The translations under genes and the position numbers were made by a program. Shown here one piece after another: positions 52,844 through 61,317 of a stretch of DNA of 64,000 bases. Positions within the stretch are counted from its first letter, which is position 1; each line of letters opens with the position of its first letter. The notes below the pieces were generated by a model, which worked only from the letters and a program-made list of their open reading frames with translations, did not search any database and was not told the DNA's origin. Source of the stretch: Nocardiopsis potens DSM 45234 (GTDB lineage: Bacteria; Actinomycetota; Actinomycetes; Streptosporangiales; Streptosporangiaceae); NCBI RefSeq assembly GCF_000341105.1, contig NZ_ANBB01000049.1:1-64000 (forward strand). Direction: 5' to 3'.

Positions 52844-53292
52844 ACCCGTCCTCCCCCCGGCGGCGGGGCGGCCGCCCGGGCCTCCAGCAGGAAGCCCTCG
52901 TAGTCGTGGAAGTAGTCGTCGGCGTCGTAGTGGTCGGAGGCCAGCACCATGGCGACGGCGCCGCCGGTGAAGCCGATGATCTCCCGCCAGGTCATCGGGG
53001 CGATGTAGAGCCCCTGGTCGGGGCGGTCCAGGGTGACCGCGCAGCGGCGGAACCCGTCGTCCAGGTGGACGGTGAAGCCGCCGTGCACGGCCACGACGAG
53101 CTGCTGCAGCCGCCGGTGCCCGTGCGCGCCGCGCAGCGCGTCGTCGGGGACGCCGTAGAGGTGGTAGACCCTGCGGATCTCGAACGGCACGTGCCGCCCG
53201 CCCTCGACCACCGACAGCCGGCCGCGCGGGTCCGCGAAGGTCTGCAGGTCGATGGTGCGGGCCGCGCCCACCCCGGTCTCGGCCACGTTCAC
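52840..53292 (-). CDS. dTDP-4-keto-6-deoxyglucose 3,4-ketoisomerase (Tyl1a/FdtA/QdtA-like)
   Basis: 150 residues of the WxcM-like cupin family. Visible motifs are TFADPRGRLSVVEGGRHVPF, RGAHGHRRLQQLVVAVHGG with the catalytic histidines, and LYIAPMTWREIIGF with LASDHYDADDY. This is the Tyl1a/FdtA signature, not that of the 3,5-epimerase RmlC. It converts dTDP-4-keto-6-deoxyglucose to the 3-keto isomer for TylB-type transamination. GTG 53292 overlaps the dehydratase stop (GTGA), and its own stop overlaps the next start, so three genes are translationally coupled. Confidence 0.92.
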   Translation of the reverse strand: MNVAETGVGAARTIDLQTFADPRGRLSVVEGGRHVPFEIRRVYHLYGVPDDALRGAHGHRRLQQLVVAVHGGFTVHLDDGFRRCAVTLDRPDQGLYIAPMTWREIIGFTGGAVAMVLASDHYDADDYFHDYEGFLLEARAAAPPPGGGRV

Positions 53293-54314
53293 GCGGCGCC
53301 TCCGGGCGCCGCCGCGGCCCGCGCGCCCGGGCCGCCGGCCCGCGCCTTCTTCAGCGGCTCCCACCAGCCGCGGTTCTCCCGGTACCAGTCCACGACCCCG
53401 GCCAGCCCGGCGCCGAACTCCACTTGGGGCCGGTAGCCCAGCTCCCGCCGGATCAGCCCGTCGTCCAGGGAGTAGCGCAGGTCGTGGCCCTTGCGGTCGG
53501 GGACGGAGCGCACCGCCGACCAGTCCGCGCCGCAGGCGTCGAGCAGCCGGGCGGTCAGCTCCCGGTTGCTCAGCTCGGTGCCGCCCCCGATGTTGTAGAC
53601 GGCGCCCGGCCGGCCGCCGGCGAGCACCAGCGCGATCCCGCGGCAGTGGTCCTCCACGTGCACCCACTCCCGGACGTTGCCGCCGTCGCCGTAGAGCGGC
53701 ACCGTCCCGCCGTCCAGCAGGTTGGTGGTGAACAGCGGGATCACCTTCTCCGGGAACTGGCCCGGACCGTAGTTGTTGCAGCAGCGGGTGGTGCGCACGT
53801 CCAGCCCGTGGGTGCGGTGGAAGGCCCGCGCCATCAGGTCGGAGGCGGCCTTGGACGCCGCGTAGGGGGAGTTGGGCTCCAGCGGCCGGTCCTCGGTCCA
53901 CGAACCCGACGCGATGGAGCCGTACACCTCGTCGGTGGACACGTGCACGAACCGGTCGACCCCGCCGCGCAGCGCCGCCTCCAGCAGGGTCTGGGTGCCC
54001 AGCACGTTGGTGCGGACGAACTCGGCCCCGCCGTCGATCGACCGGTCGACGTGGCTCTCGGCGGCGAAGTGCACCACCGCGTCGGCCTCGGCGGCCAGGG
54101 ACGCGACCAGGCCGGCGTCGCAGACGTCGCCGCGGACGAACCGGAACCGCGGGTCGCCCTCCAGTGCGGCCGGGACGCCGGGGTCGCCGGCGTAGGTGAG
54201 CAGGTCCAGCACGGTCACCGAGGAGGCGGCCGGACCGGGCAGCGCGTCGGCGAGCAGCATGCGGGTGAAGTGCGATCCGATGAAGCCGGCGCCCCCGGTC
54301 ACCAGTACACGCAC
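53289..54314 (-). CDS. rmlB: dTDP-glucose 4,6-dehydratase (RmlB/DesIV/TylA2)
   Basis: 341 residues of the extended SDR family. NAD-binding GGAGFIG is at 7-13. The active site is T127-D128-E129 (HVSTDEVYG) and Y151/K155 (SPYAASKAASDL). FTTNLLDGGTVPLYGDGGNV is conserved substrate-binding sequence. It makes dTDP-4-keto-6-deoxyglucose, the common intermediate of deoxysugar pathways. GGAGG precedes GTG 54314. There is no RmlC/RmlD nearby, so this copy serves the amino sugar rather than rhamnose. The C-terminal 15 residues are an Ala/Gly-rich tail. Confidence 0.95.
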   Translation of the reverse strand: MRVLVTGGAGFIGSHFTRMLLADALPGPAASSVTVLDLLTYAGDPGVPAALEGDPRFRFVRGDVCDAGLVASLAAEADAVVHFAAESHVDRSIDGGAEFVRTNVLGTQTLLEAALRGGVDRFVHVSTDEVYGSIASGSWTEDRPLEPNSPYAASKAASDLMARAFHRTHGLDVRTTRCCNNYGPGQFPEKVIPLFTTNLLDGGTVPLYGDGGNVREWVHVEDHCRGIALVLAGGRPGAVYNIGGGTELSNRELTARLLDACGADWSAVRSVPDRKGHDLRYSLDDGLIRRELGYRPQVEFGAGLAGVVDWYRENRGWWEPLKKARAGGPGARAAAAPGGAA

Positions 54315-54378
54315 GGTTTCCTCCCTTCCCGGCCCCTGCCGGGTCGTCGTTTCGTCGCGGCGGTCGGCCCGCGGGCCC

Positions 54379-55251
54379 TCACCCGCCCTGGGCGAGCTCC
54401 ACCAGGTAGGCGCCGTAGGCGCTGTCGCCGTACCGGCGGCCCAGCTCCAGGCAGGCCCCGGCGTCGATGAACCCCATGCGGTAGGCGATCTCCTCCAGGC
54501 AGGCGATCCGGATCCCCTGCCGCTCCTCCAGGACCTGCACGTACTGGGAGGCGTGCAGCAGCGAGTCGTGGGTCCCGGCGTCCAGCCAGGCGAACCCGCG
54601 CCCCAGGTCGACCATGCGCGCCCGGCCCTGCTTCATGTAGGCGATGTTGACGTCGGTGATCTCCAGCTCGCCGCGGTCGGAGGGGGCCAGCCCGCGGGCG
54701 ATGTCCACCGCGTCGGGCCCGTACATGTACAGGCCGGTGACGGCGAGGTTGCTCGCCGGCGCGGCGGGCTTCTCCTCCAGGGACACCAGCCGCCCCTCGG
54801 CGTCGGTCTCGCCCACCCCGTACCGCTCGGGGTCGCGGACCGGGTAGCCGAACAGCACGCAGCCGTCGAGCTCGGCGGCGCTGGTGTGCAGCAGCGAGTA
54901 CAGCCCGGGGCCGTGGAAGATGTTGTCCCCCAGGACCAGGGTGAACGGGTCGCCGCCGATGTGGTCGGCGCCGATCGTCAGCGCCTCGGCGATGCCCCGC
55001 GGCTCCTCCTGGGCGGCGTAGCCGATGGACAGGCCCAAATGCCCCCCGTCCCCGAGGAGCGCGCGGAACTGCCCGACGTGGTCGGGGCGGGTGATGACGA
55101 GGATGTCCCGGATGCCGGCCAGCATCAGCACCGACAGCGGGTAGTAGATCATCGGCTTGTTGTAGACGGGGAGCAGCTGTTTCGATACGGCCGAGGTGAC
55201 CGGGTGGAGCCTGGTCCCCCGCCCTCCTGCGAGCACGATTCCCTTCAGCAC
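54379..55251 (-). CDS. rmlA: glucose-1-phosphate thymidylyltransferase (RmlA/DesIII/TylA1)
   Basis: 290 residues. The nucleotidyltransferase motif LAGGRGTRLHPVTSAVSKQL near the N-terminus, followed by PVYNKPMIYYPLSVL and LVLGDNIFHG, is typical of RmlA. It condenses dTTP and glucose-1-phosphate to dTDP-glucose, the first step toward mycaminose. The start is GTG 55251; no clear ribosome site is seen, so it may be leaderless. It is first of the four-gene cassette rmlA, rmlB, ketoisomerase, aminotransferase. Upstream lie three phased TAGGGG repeats. Confidence 0.95.
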   Translation of the reverse strand: MLKGIVLAGGRGTRLHPVTSAVSKQLLPVYNKPMIYYPLSVLMLAGIRDILVITRPDHVGQFRALLGDGGHLGLSIGYAAQEEPRGIAEALTIGADHIGGDPFTLVLGDNIFHGPGLYSLLHTSAAELDGCVLFGYPVRDPERYGVGETDAEGRLVSLEEKPAAPASNLAVTGLYMYGPDAVDIARGLAPSDRGELEITDVNIAYMKQGRARMVDLGRGFAWLDAGTHDSLLHASQYVQVLEERQGIRIACLEEIAYRMGFIDAGACLELGRRYGDSAYGAYLVELAQGG

Positions 55252-55303
55252 AGGCCGGAAGCTAGCAACGCGCTCCCCCGCCCGGCGACGGCCTCCGCCG
55301 ACA

Positions 55304-55331
55304 ATAGGGGGCCGCTAGGGGCCGGTAGGGG
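55304..55331 (+). promoter_or_regulatory. three phased NTAGGGG direct repeats
   Basis: TAGGGG occurs at 55305, 55316 and 55326, so one repeat falls per helical turn. Heptamer direct repeats with 11-bp periodicity are the binding-site format of SARP-type activators. The block lies 53 bp upstream of the rmlA start and 94 bp upstream of the phosphoesterase start. The same hexamer recurs with 11-bp spacing at 57847-57863. Confidence 0.5.
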
Positions 55332-55424
55332 CGGGGCAGGGGGCCGCGCCCCCGGCGGCGCGGGACCGTGCACAATGGGGCGCGGTGCTCCGTCCCCGTC
55401 CCCTCCCGGAAGCAGGTGCGACAC

Positions 55425-56270
55425 ATGCAACGGCGGCCCCGACTGCTCGCGGTCAGCGACCTGCACGTCTCGCATCAGGAGAACCGCGCCATCGCGGAGG
55501 GGCTGCACCCCGGCCACCCCGGCGACTGGCTGCTGGTGGCCGGGGACGTCGCCGAGACCCCCGCCGACATCGAGCGGGTCCTCGCGCTGCTGGCGTCCCG
55601 CTTCGACACCGTGGTGTGGACGCCCGGCAACCACGACCTGTGGACCGTCAAGGGCGACCCGGTGCGGCTGAACGGCGCCGCGCGCTACGACCACCTGGTG
55701 GCGATCTGCCGCCGGCTGGGCGTGCTCACCCCGGAGGACCCCTACCCGGTGTGGGAGGGCGACGGCGGGCCGGTCGTGGTCGCCCCGGTGTTCACGCTCT
55801 ACGACTACTCGTTCCACCCGCCCGGGACCTCCACCAAGGAGGAGGGCCTCGCCTACGCCCACCGGACCGGCGTGGTCTGCACCGACGAGTTCATGCTCCA
55901 CCCCGACCCCTACCCGACCAGGGAGGACTGGTGCGCGGCCCGGGTCGCCGCCACCGAGCCCCGGCTGGAGGAGGCCGCCGCCCGGCACCCCACCGTGCTG
56001 GTCGGCCACTGGCCGCTGGTGCGCCGCCCCACCGACGTCCTGCACTACCCCGAGTTCGCCCAGTGGTGCGGCACGGTCCGCACCGCCGACTGGCACCTGC
56101 GGTTCAACGCCGCGGCGGTCGTCTACGGGCACCTGCACATCCCCCGGACCACCCGCTACGACGGGGTGCGGTTCGAGGAGGTGTCGGTCGGCTACCCGCG
56201 GGAGTGGCGCCGCCGCGGCCGCCCCGACGACTGGCTGCGCACCGTGCTGCCCGAGGGCGGCGCGGAATGA
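55425..56270 (+). CDS. metallophosphoesterase
   Basis: 281 residues from ATG 55425. All five calcineurin-like motifs are present: SDLHVSH, AGDVAET, PGNHDLW, VGHWPLV and YGHLHIP, ligating a dinuclear metal centre. It hydrolyses a phosphoester of unknown identity; homologues often occur in actinomycete natural-product clusters, sometimes beside phosphopantetheinyl transferases. It is divergent from rmlA and shares the TAGGGG-repeat promoter region. The tie to macrolide biosynthesis is contextual only. Confidence 0.88.
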   Translation: MQRRPRLLAVSDLHVSHQENRAIAEGLHPGHPGDWLLVAGDVAETPADIERVLALLASRFDTVVWTPGNHDLWTVKGDPVRLNGAARYDHLVAICRRLGVLTPEDPYPVWEGDGGPVVVAPVFTLYDYSFHPPGTSTKEEGLAYAHRTGVVCTDEFMLHPDPYPTREDWCAARVAATEPRLEEAAARHPTVLVGHWPLVRRPTDVLHYPEFAQWCGTVRTADWHLRFNAAAVVYGHLHIPRTTRYDGVRFEEVSVGYPREWRRRGRPDDWLRTVLPEGGAE

Positions 56271-56273
56271 GCC

Positions 56274-56315
56274 GCGGCCCCGGGCCCGCCGGACGTACGG
56301 CGGGCCCGGGGCCGC
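56274..56315. terminator. bidirectional terminator hairpin
   Basis: Perfect 18-bp arms (56274-56291 and 56298-56315) surround a six-base loop, GACGTA. It starts four bases after the phosphoesterase stop and ends 21 bases before the convergent MFS stop. Confidence 0.85.
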
Positions 56316-56336
56316 AGGGGGCGCCGGACGGTGAGG

Positions 56337-57593
56337 TCAGCGCACCGACTTCACCGGCAGCACCGCCACCGCGCCCACCAGCGAGATCACCATGCCCGTG
56401 ATGAACAGGGCGGGGTAGCCGCCGAACGCCCCGATCACCGAGGCCGCGATGAACGGGGCGATGATCTGCGGCCCGGCGTTGGCGATGTTCAGCACGCCCA
56501 TGTCCCGGCCGGCGTCCTCCGACCGCGGCAGGATCAGCGTCATCAGCGCGATGTCCACCGCGCTGTACCAGCCGAACGCCGCGCCGTGCAGGCCCGCGTA
56601 GACCAGGAACGCGGTCCAGGTCGGCTGCAGCAGCGGGATGAGCAGGGCGCACGCCGTCACCACGCCGGAGATGACCACGAACAGCTTGCGCCGCCCGGTC
56701 CAGTCCGACAGCGGCCCGCCGATGATCGTCGCCAGCATGCCCGCGACGGTGGAGACGGTGACCGCGGTGGCCATCGCGTCGGTGGGCTTGAGCCCGTCCG
56801 GCAGGGCGATGTAGTCGGTGAGGATGAACAGCATGAACATCAGCACCATGAAGTAGCCCAGCACCATCAGGGCCCGGCCCAGCCACACCCACATGAAGTC
56901 GCGGTGCTTCAGGGCCGCCAGGAACGTCACGAAGGACTCGGCGAGCGTGACGTTCTGCGACTCCTCGTACTCGCCCGGGCGCGGGTCGCGCGTGCAGGTG
57001 GCGAAGAGCAGCGCGGCGACCAGCACCGTGCCGCCGAAGATGATGTAGGCCAGCGCGCCGTCGTCGACGTAGCGGGCGGCGATCTGCGTGCCGACGATCG
57101 CGCCCAGCGACGTGCCCACGCCCATCACCGCTGACGCGGTGCCGCGCCGGGCGGGGAGCACCCGGTCGGGGATGATCGCGGTCAGCGCCGCCATGAAGAT
57201 GTTCATCACCGCCTGCGCCAGGCACCAGGCGATCCCGATCATCACCACGGTCGTCGCGTTGCCCAGGAACGCCAGGACGCCGAACCCGACCAGTGCGCTG
57301 CCCAGCAGCCAGGGGTGGCGGCGGCCCATCCGCGACCGGGTGCGGTCCGACAGCGCGCCGCCGATCGGGTTGAACAGCGTCGCGAACACGGCGCTGATCC
57401 CCTGGATGGTGCCCCACAGGGCTTCCTTGTTCGCCGGGTCGATCTCGGCGAGGCGGGCCGGGATGAGGGTGCTGGCGCCGGTGAAGACGGCGATCACCGA
57501 GACGTTGCCGAGCAGCAGCAGGGTCAGCAGCGGTACGAGCGGGGTGCGCCGCGCCGCGGGCGCGTCCGCGGGGGTGGGGGCTCCGGTGCTCAT
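56337..57593 (-). CDS. MFS transporter (GPH-like sugar/cation type)
   Basis: 418 residues, 12 helices. The loop motif GALSDRTRSRMGRRHPWLLG and the second-half SDWTGRRKLFVVISG are those of MFS members close to glycoside-pentoside-hexuronide:cation symporters. Such proteins move sugars or glycosides. It lies directly downstream of the GH3 glucosidase on the same strand, so it could import glucose released outside the cell or export a glycosylated antibiotic. A block of TAGGGG repeats precedes it. Confidence 0.85.
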   Translation of the reverse strand: MSTGAPTPADAPAARRTPLVPLLTLLLLGNVSVIAVFTGASTLIPARLAEIDPANKEALWGTIQGISAVFATLFNPIGGALSDRTRSRMGRRHPWLLGSALVGFGVLAFLGNATTVVMIGIAWCLAQAVMNIFMAALTAIIPDRVLPARRGTASAVMGVGTSLGAIVGTQIAARYVDDGALAYIIFGGTVLVAALLFATCTRDPRPGEYEESQNVTLAESFVTFLAALKHRDFMWVWLGRALMVLGYFMVLMFMLFILTDYIALPDGLKPTDAMATAVTVSTVAGMLATIIGGPLSDWTGRRKLFVVISGVVTACALLIPLLQPTWTAFLVYAGLHGAAFGWYSAVDIALMTLILPRSEDAGRDMGVLNIANAGPQIIAPFIAASVIGAFGGYPALFITGMVISLVGAVAVLPVKSVR

Positions 57594-58084
57594 GCGCCCG
57601 CCCCGTTCGGCTGAGCGGCCGAGGGGCGCGGGCCGGGCGGCGCGGGAACCGGGGGGAACGCCGCCTTGCGAGATCGGATCATGGCTCGTCCTATGTGTCA
57701 GGGCGCCGCGGGCGGGGGTGCTCCCCGGTGCGGGGTACCGCGCGGAGCCGCCGCGCCGGTGAGTGGGAGGTGAAGCAGAGGGGGACAGGGCCGGAATGGG
57801 GGCCCGTGCGCGGACGAATGTACGGAGGAGGGGGCGGGGGCGGTAACCCCTAACCGCCCCCTACGCCGTTGCCGGAAACGGGGCGGTGAGCACCGGAAAA
57901 CGCCCCGCCCGCGCCCCGTCCCCGGCGATCCCGGCGCCGCGGGGGCGCCGGCGCGCTCCGATGGGGCCGCGGCGCCGGGAACACCGCGCCTGGGAGCCCT
58001 CCCACGCGGCACGGCGGAGCCGCCCGCCGGACCGGGGACCGGAACCGGCGGGCGCCCCCCCGGACGAGCGGAGGGAACGGGGCG
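57594..58084. other. gap between GH3 and MFS genes
   Basis: About 490 bp between the GH3 stop and MFS start, both on the minus strand. No gene is supported. It contains the hairpin/direct-repeat element at 57836-57863 and is probably the MFS promoter region. Confidence 0.5.
57836..57863 (-). promoter_or_regulatory. TAGGGG direct repeats and hairpin upstream of the MFS gene
   Basis: On the minus strand TAGGGG occurs at 57863-57858 and 57852-57847, exactly 11 bp apart, echoing the rmlA promoter. Overlapping them, GGGGGCGGT (57836-57844) pairs perfectly with ACCGCCCCC (57853-57861) around an eight-base loop, which could also end GH3 transcription. Confidence 0.5.
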
Positions 58085-60466
58085 CTACGGGGCGACGCGG
58101 AACCGCTCGGCGGCCCTGATGTCGGAGGCGGACGCGCCCACCTGGACCAGCCGCTCGCCGGCGCCCCGGACCCAGGCGCCCGCGGCGGCGTCCCAGTGCT
58201 CCAGGGCCCGCGCGGACACCCGCACCGCGACCCGCCGCTCCTCGCCCGGCGCCAGCTCCGCCCGCGCGTGGCCCACCAGCCGCTTGGGCGCCTGCTCCAC
58301 ATGGCCGGGCAGCTCCGGGGCGGGCCCCAGGTAGACCTGGACCACCTCGCTCCCCGCCCGGTCGCCGGTGTTGCGGAGCACCGCCTCCACCTCCAGGCCG
58401 TCCCCGTCGGCCCGCACCGACGCCCCCGCGTACTCGAAGCGGGCGTAGGACAGCCCGTGCCCGAACGGGAACAGCGGACGCGTCCCCGTCGCCTCGTACC
58501 ACCGGTAGCCGGTGAGCAGGCCCTCGGAGTACTCCTGGCGGCCCTCCACCCCCGGGTAGCGCACCGGGTCCCCCGCCACCGGGTGGGCGTCCTCGGCCGC
58601 CGGGAAGGACAGCGCGAGCCGGCCGCCCGGGTCGGCGTCGCCGAACAGCAGCCCCGCCGTGGCCGCCGCCCCCTCCTGGCCCGGGTACCACATCTGCAGC
58701 ACCGCGCCGGTCTCCTCCAGCCACGGCATCAGCACCGCCGAACCGGTGTTCAGCACCACCACGGTGTCCGGGTTGGCGCGGGCCACCGCCTCGATCAGGG
58801 CGTCCTGGTGGCCCGGCAGCGACAGCGAGGACCGGTCGTAGCCCTCCGCCCCGTCGTCGTGGGCGAACACCACGGCGGTGCGCGCCGCGCGCGCGGCCGC
58901 GGCCGCCTCCGCGATGTCCTCCCGCGCCATCGACGGGGTCACCCAGGCCAGCTCGACCTCCAGCGGCGACGCCTGCCAGGCCCACCCGGCCAGCCCGATC
59001 CGGTACTCGCCCGCGGCGAGGTCCAGGGTCAGGCTGCTCTGCGGCCCGAACACCTCGCCGGCCTCCATGGCGACATCGCCGTCCAGGGTGAGGGTGGCGT
59101 ACCCGCCGCGCACCCGGACCGACAGCCGGTGCATTCCGGCCTCGGCGACGGTCAGCACCCCCTTGTAGACCTCCCCCCGGCCGCCCGCCGGCAGCGCGTG
59201 CCCGCCCGGGAGCGGCGGGGACAGCGCACCGTCCCCGATGGGCCGCCCGAACACGTCGTCGCCCTGCACGTGCAGCACCCGGGCGCCCGCCCCGGCGCGC
59301 TCGCGGATCGCGTCCAGCGGAGCCGCCGCCGCGTCGGGGGTGACGAAGGCGCTGCCCAGACCGGTGACCTTGGGAACCGCGGCCGCGTCGCCGATCACGA
59401 CCAGGTCGGCGGCGCGCTCACCGGCCAGCGGCAGCGTGCCGCGCTCGTTGCGCAGCAGCACCGCGCCGGCTCGGGCGACGCGCAGCGCCACCCCGCGGGC
59501 GGCCTCCGGGTCCCGCTCCGGCCGCGCCGGGGGCGCCCCGCCCACCAGCCCGAACCGGGCCATCGCCGCCACGATCCGGGCCACCGCCCGGTCCAGGTCG
59601 GCCTCGGCCGCCTCCCCGCGGTCGATCGCCTCCGCCAGCGCCGCCCCGAAGTACTTGGGGGGCGGCGGCTCCTCGTCCGGGCCGGGCTCGTGCTCGATCT
59701 CGCGGCCCAGCTCCTGGTCGAGGCCGAGGCCGATGGCGGCCGTGCTGTGCGTGCCCAGCCAGTCCGACATCACCCACCCCTCGAACCCCCAGTCGCCGCG
59801 CAGCACATCGCGCAGCAGCCCCGGGTTCTCCGCGCAGAACGCCCCGTTCAGGGAGTTGTAGGCGGCCAGCACCCCCGCCGTCCCCGCCTCCACCGCCGCG
59901 CGGAACGGCGGGAACTCGATCTCCCGCAGTACCTGCTCGCCGACGGCGGCGTCCACGGTGAACCGGTCCCGCTCCTGGTTGTTGGCGGCGAAGTGCTTCA
60001 CGCAGGCCATCAGGCCCTCCGACTGCACCCCCTCCACCTGCGCCGCGGCCACCTCGGACGCCAGCAGCGGATCCTCGCCGAACGTCTCGAAGTTCCGCCC
60101 GGCGTGCGGCACCCGCACCGAGTTCACCATCGGCGCCAGCACCATGTCCTGCCCCAGCGCCCGCCCGTCGCGGCCCATCACCGCGCCGTACTCCCGCGCC
60201 AGGCCCGCATCGAAGGCGCAGGCCAGCGCGACGGGGGCGGGCAGCGCCGTCGCGGCCTCACCGATCAGCCGGATCCCGACCGGGCCGTCCGCCACCCGCA
60301 GCGGGGCGATCCCCAACCGGGGCACCCCCGGCAGGTAGCCGACGCCCTTCATCTCCACGGGATCGAACCCCCAGGCGACGAAGGACAGCTTCTCCTCGCG
60401 CGTCATCCGCGCGACCAGCGCCTCCGCGGTCTCGCCGGGGTCACCGGATCGGGTCGTGGTGGTCAT
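58085..60466 (-). CDS. GH3 beta-glucosidase (DesR/OleR-like)
   Basis: 793 residues: GH3 N-terminal barrel with the nucleophile region GWVMSDWLGTHS and substrate motif CVKHFAANNQERDRF; a PA14-like insert (GRGEVYKGVLTVAEAGMHRL onward, about 440-525); GH3 C-terminal sandwich; and a fibronectin-III-like end. This layout matches macrolide-reactivating glucosidases such as DesR and OleR, which remove a glucose that masks the antibiotic inside the producer. Unlike those secreted enzymes, no signal peptide is visible (MTTTTRSGDPGETAEALVAR). No masking glucosyltransferase lies in this window. Confidence 0.88.
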   Translation of the reverse strand: MTTTTRSGDPGETAEALVARMTREEKLSFVAWGFDPVEMKGVGYLPGVPRLGIAPLRVADGPVGIRLIGEAATALPAPVALACAFDAGLAREYGAVMGRDGRALGQDMVLAPMVNSVRVPHAGRNFETFGEDPLLASEVAAAQVEGVQSEGLMACVKHFAANNQERDRFTVDAAVGEQVLREIEFPPFRAAVEAGTAGVLAAYNSLNGAFCAENPGLLRDVLRGDWGFEGWVMSDWLGTHSTAAIGLGLDQELGREIEHEPGPDEEPPPPKYFGAALAEAIDRGEAAEADLDRAVARIVAAMARFGLVGGAPPARPERDPEAARGVALRVARAGAVLLRNERGTLPLAGERAADLVVIGDAAAVPKVTGLGSAFVTPDAAAAPLDAIRERAGAGARVLHVQGDDVFGRPIGDGALSPPLPGGHALPAGGRGEVYKGVLTVAEAGMHRLSVRVRGGYATLTLDGDVAMEAGEVFGPQSSLTLDLAAGEYRIGLAGWAWQASPLEVELAWVTPSMAREDIAEAAAAARAARTAVVFAHDDGAEGYDRSSLSLPGHQDALIEAVARANPDTVVVLNTGSAVLMPWLEETGAVLQMWYPGQEGAAATAGLLFGDADPGGRLALSFPAAEDAHPVAGDPVRYPGVEGRQEYSEGLLTGYRWYEATGTRPLFPFGHGLSYARFEYAGASVRADGDGLEVEAVLRNTGDRAGSEVVQVYLGPAPELPGHVEQAPKRLVGHARAELAPGEERRVAVRVSARALEHWDAAAGAWVRGAGERLVQVGASASDIRAAERFRVAP

Positions 60467-60505
60467 CGTCGTCCACTTTCTTCGTGTCGTTGCAGATATC
60501 GGGGC

Positions 60506-61225
60506 TCAGCCGCGAACCCCGACGAACAGGCCGCGCCCGGACGGCCCGCCGCCGATGTACTCGACGGCCAGGCCGGCGCCGGTGAACGCCGCCTCGTACT
60601 CCTCACGCCGGAAGAGCGTGATCTCGTGGGCGTTGGAGAAGTGCCGGATCCCCGACCCGGCGTCGGCCACCAGGAAGTGCGCCTCCAGGCGCGTCGCGCG
60701 GCCGCCGCGCACCGCGACCGAGTGCGACATCCGGGTGACGGTGCGCCCGCCGTCCTGGACGGTGTCGGCGCCCACATAGCCCTCGATGAAGGACTCCGGG
60801 AACCACCACGGCTCGATGACGCAGACGCCGCCGGGCTCCAGGTGGCCGGCGAAGCGGCGCAGCGCCGCACCGAGCTCGCCGGCGTCGCCCATGTAGCCGA
60901 TCGAGCTGAACATGCACACCACCGCGGAGAACCGCCGCCCCAGGGAGAAGTCGCGCATGTCGCCCTGGTGCAGCTTCACACCGGGCACCCGGTCGCGGGC
61001 CGCGCCCAGCATGGCCTCGGACAGCTCCAGGCCCTCGGCGTGCGGCACCGCGGCCGCGAAGTGCCGCAGGTGCGCACCGGTGCCGCAGGCCACGTCGAGC
61101 AGCGACGCGGGCTCCCCCGCGCGCTCCCGGACCAGGTCCAGCACCTGCTCCGCCTCGGCGGCGTAGTCCTTGCCCCGGCCCTCGTAGACCAGGTCGTAGA
61201 TGGCGGCCAGCTCTTCCTCGTACAC
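60506..61225 (-). CDS. dTDP-3-amino-sugar N,N-dimethyltransferase (TylM1/DesVI/EryCVI-like)
   Basis: 239 residues. SAM motif I is SLLDVACGTGAHLRHFA, preceded by the MYEEELAAIYDLVYEGRGKD opening that is specific to TylM1/DesVI/EryCVI enzymes. HQGDMRDF, PWWFPESFIEGY and SMVRxG-like core blocks complete the match. It methylates the C-3 amine twice to the dimethylamino group of mycaminose or desosamine. GGAG lies six bases before GTG 61225. It lies between the GH3 and glycosyltransferase genes in one minus-strand run. Confidence 0.92.
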   Translation of the reverse strand: MYEEELAAIYDLVYEGRGKDYAAEAEQVLDLVRERAGEPASLLDVACGTGAHLRHFAAAVPHAEGLELSEAMLGAARDRVPGVKLHQGDMRDFSLGRRFSAVVCMFSSIGYMGDAGELGAALRRFAGHLEPGGVCVIEPWWFPESFIEGYVGADTVQDGGRTVTRMSHSVAVRGGRATRLEAHFLVADAGSGIRHFSNAHEITLFRREEYEAAFTGAGLAVEYIGGGPSGRGLFVGVRG

Positions 61226-61317
61226 GGAGGTCTCCTCGCTTCGGGGCCCGCCGCCCGAGTGCGGCGGGGAAGGGCAGGGGGAAAGGGGTCGGGGCGGCCG
61301 GCGCGCCGGCCGCGGGG

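Noticed and set aside
52840-53292. RmlC 3,5-epimerase
   Set aside because: The LYIAPMTWREI and LASDHYDADDY motifs are those of FdtA/Tyl1a ketoisomerases; RmlC's catalytic His-Asp arrangement and length are not matched.
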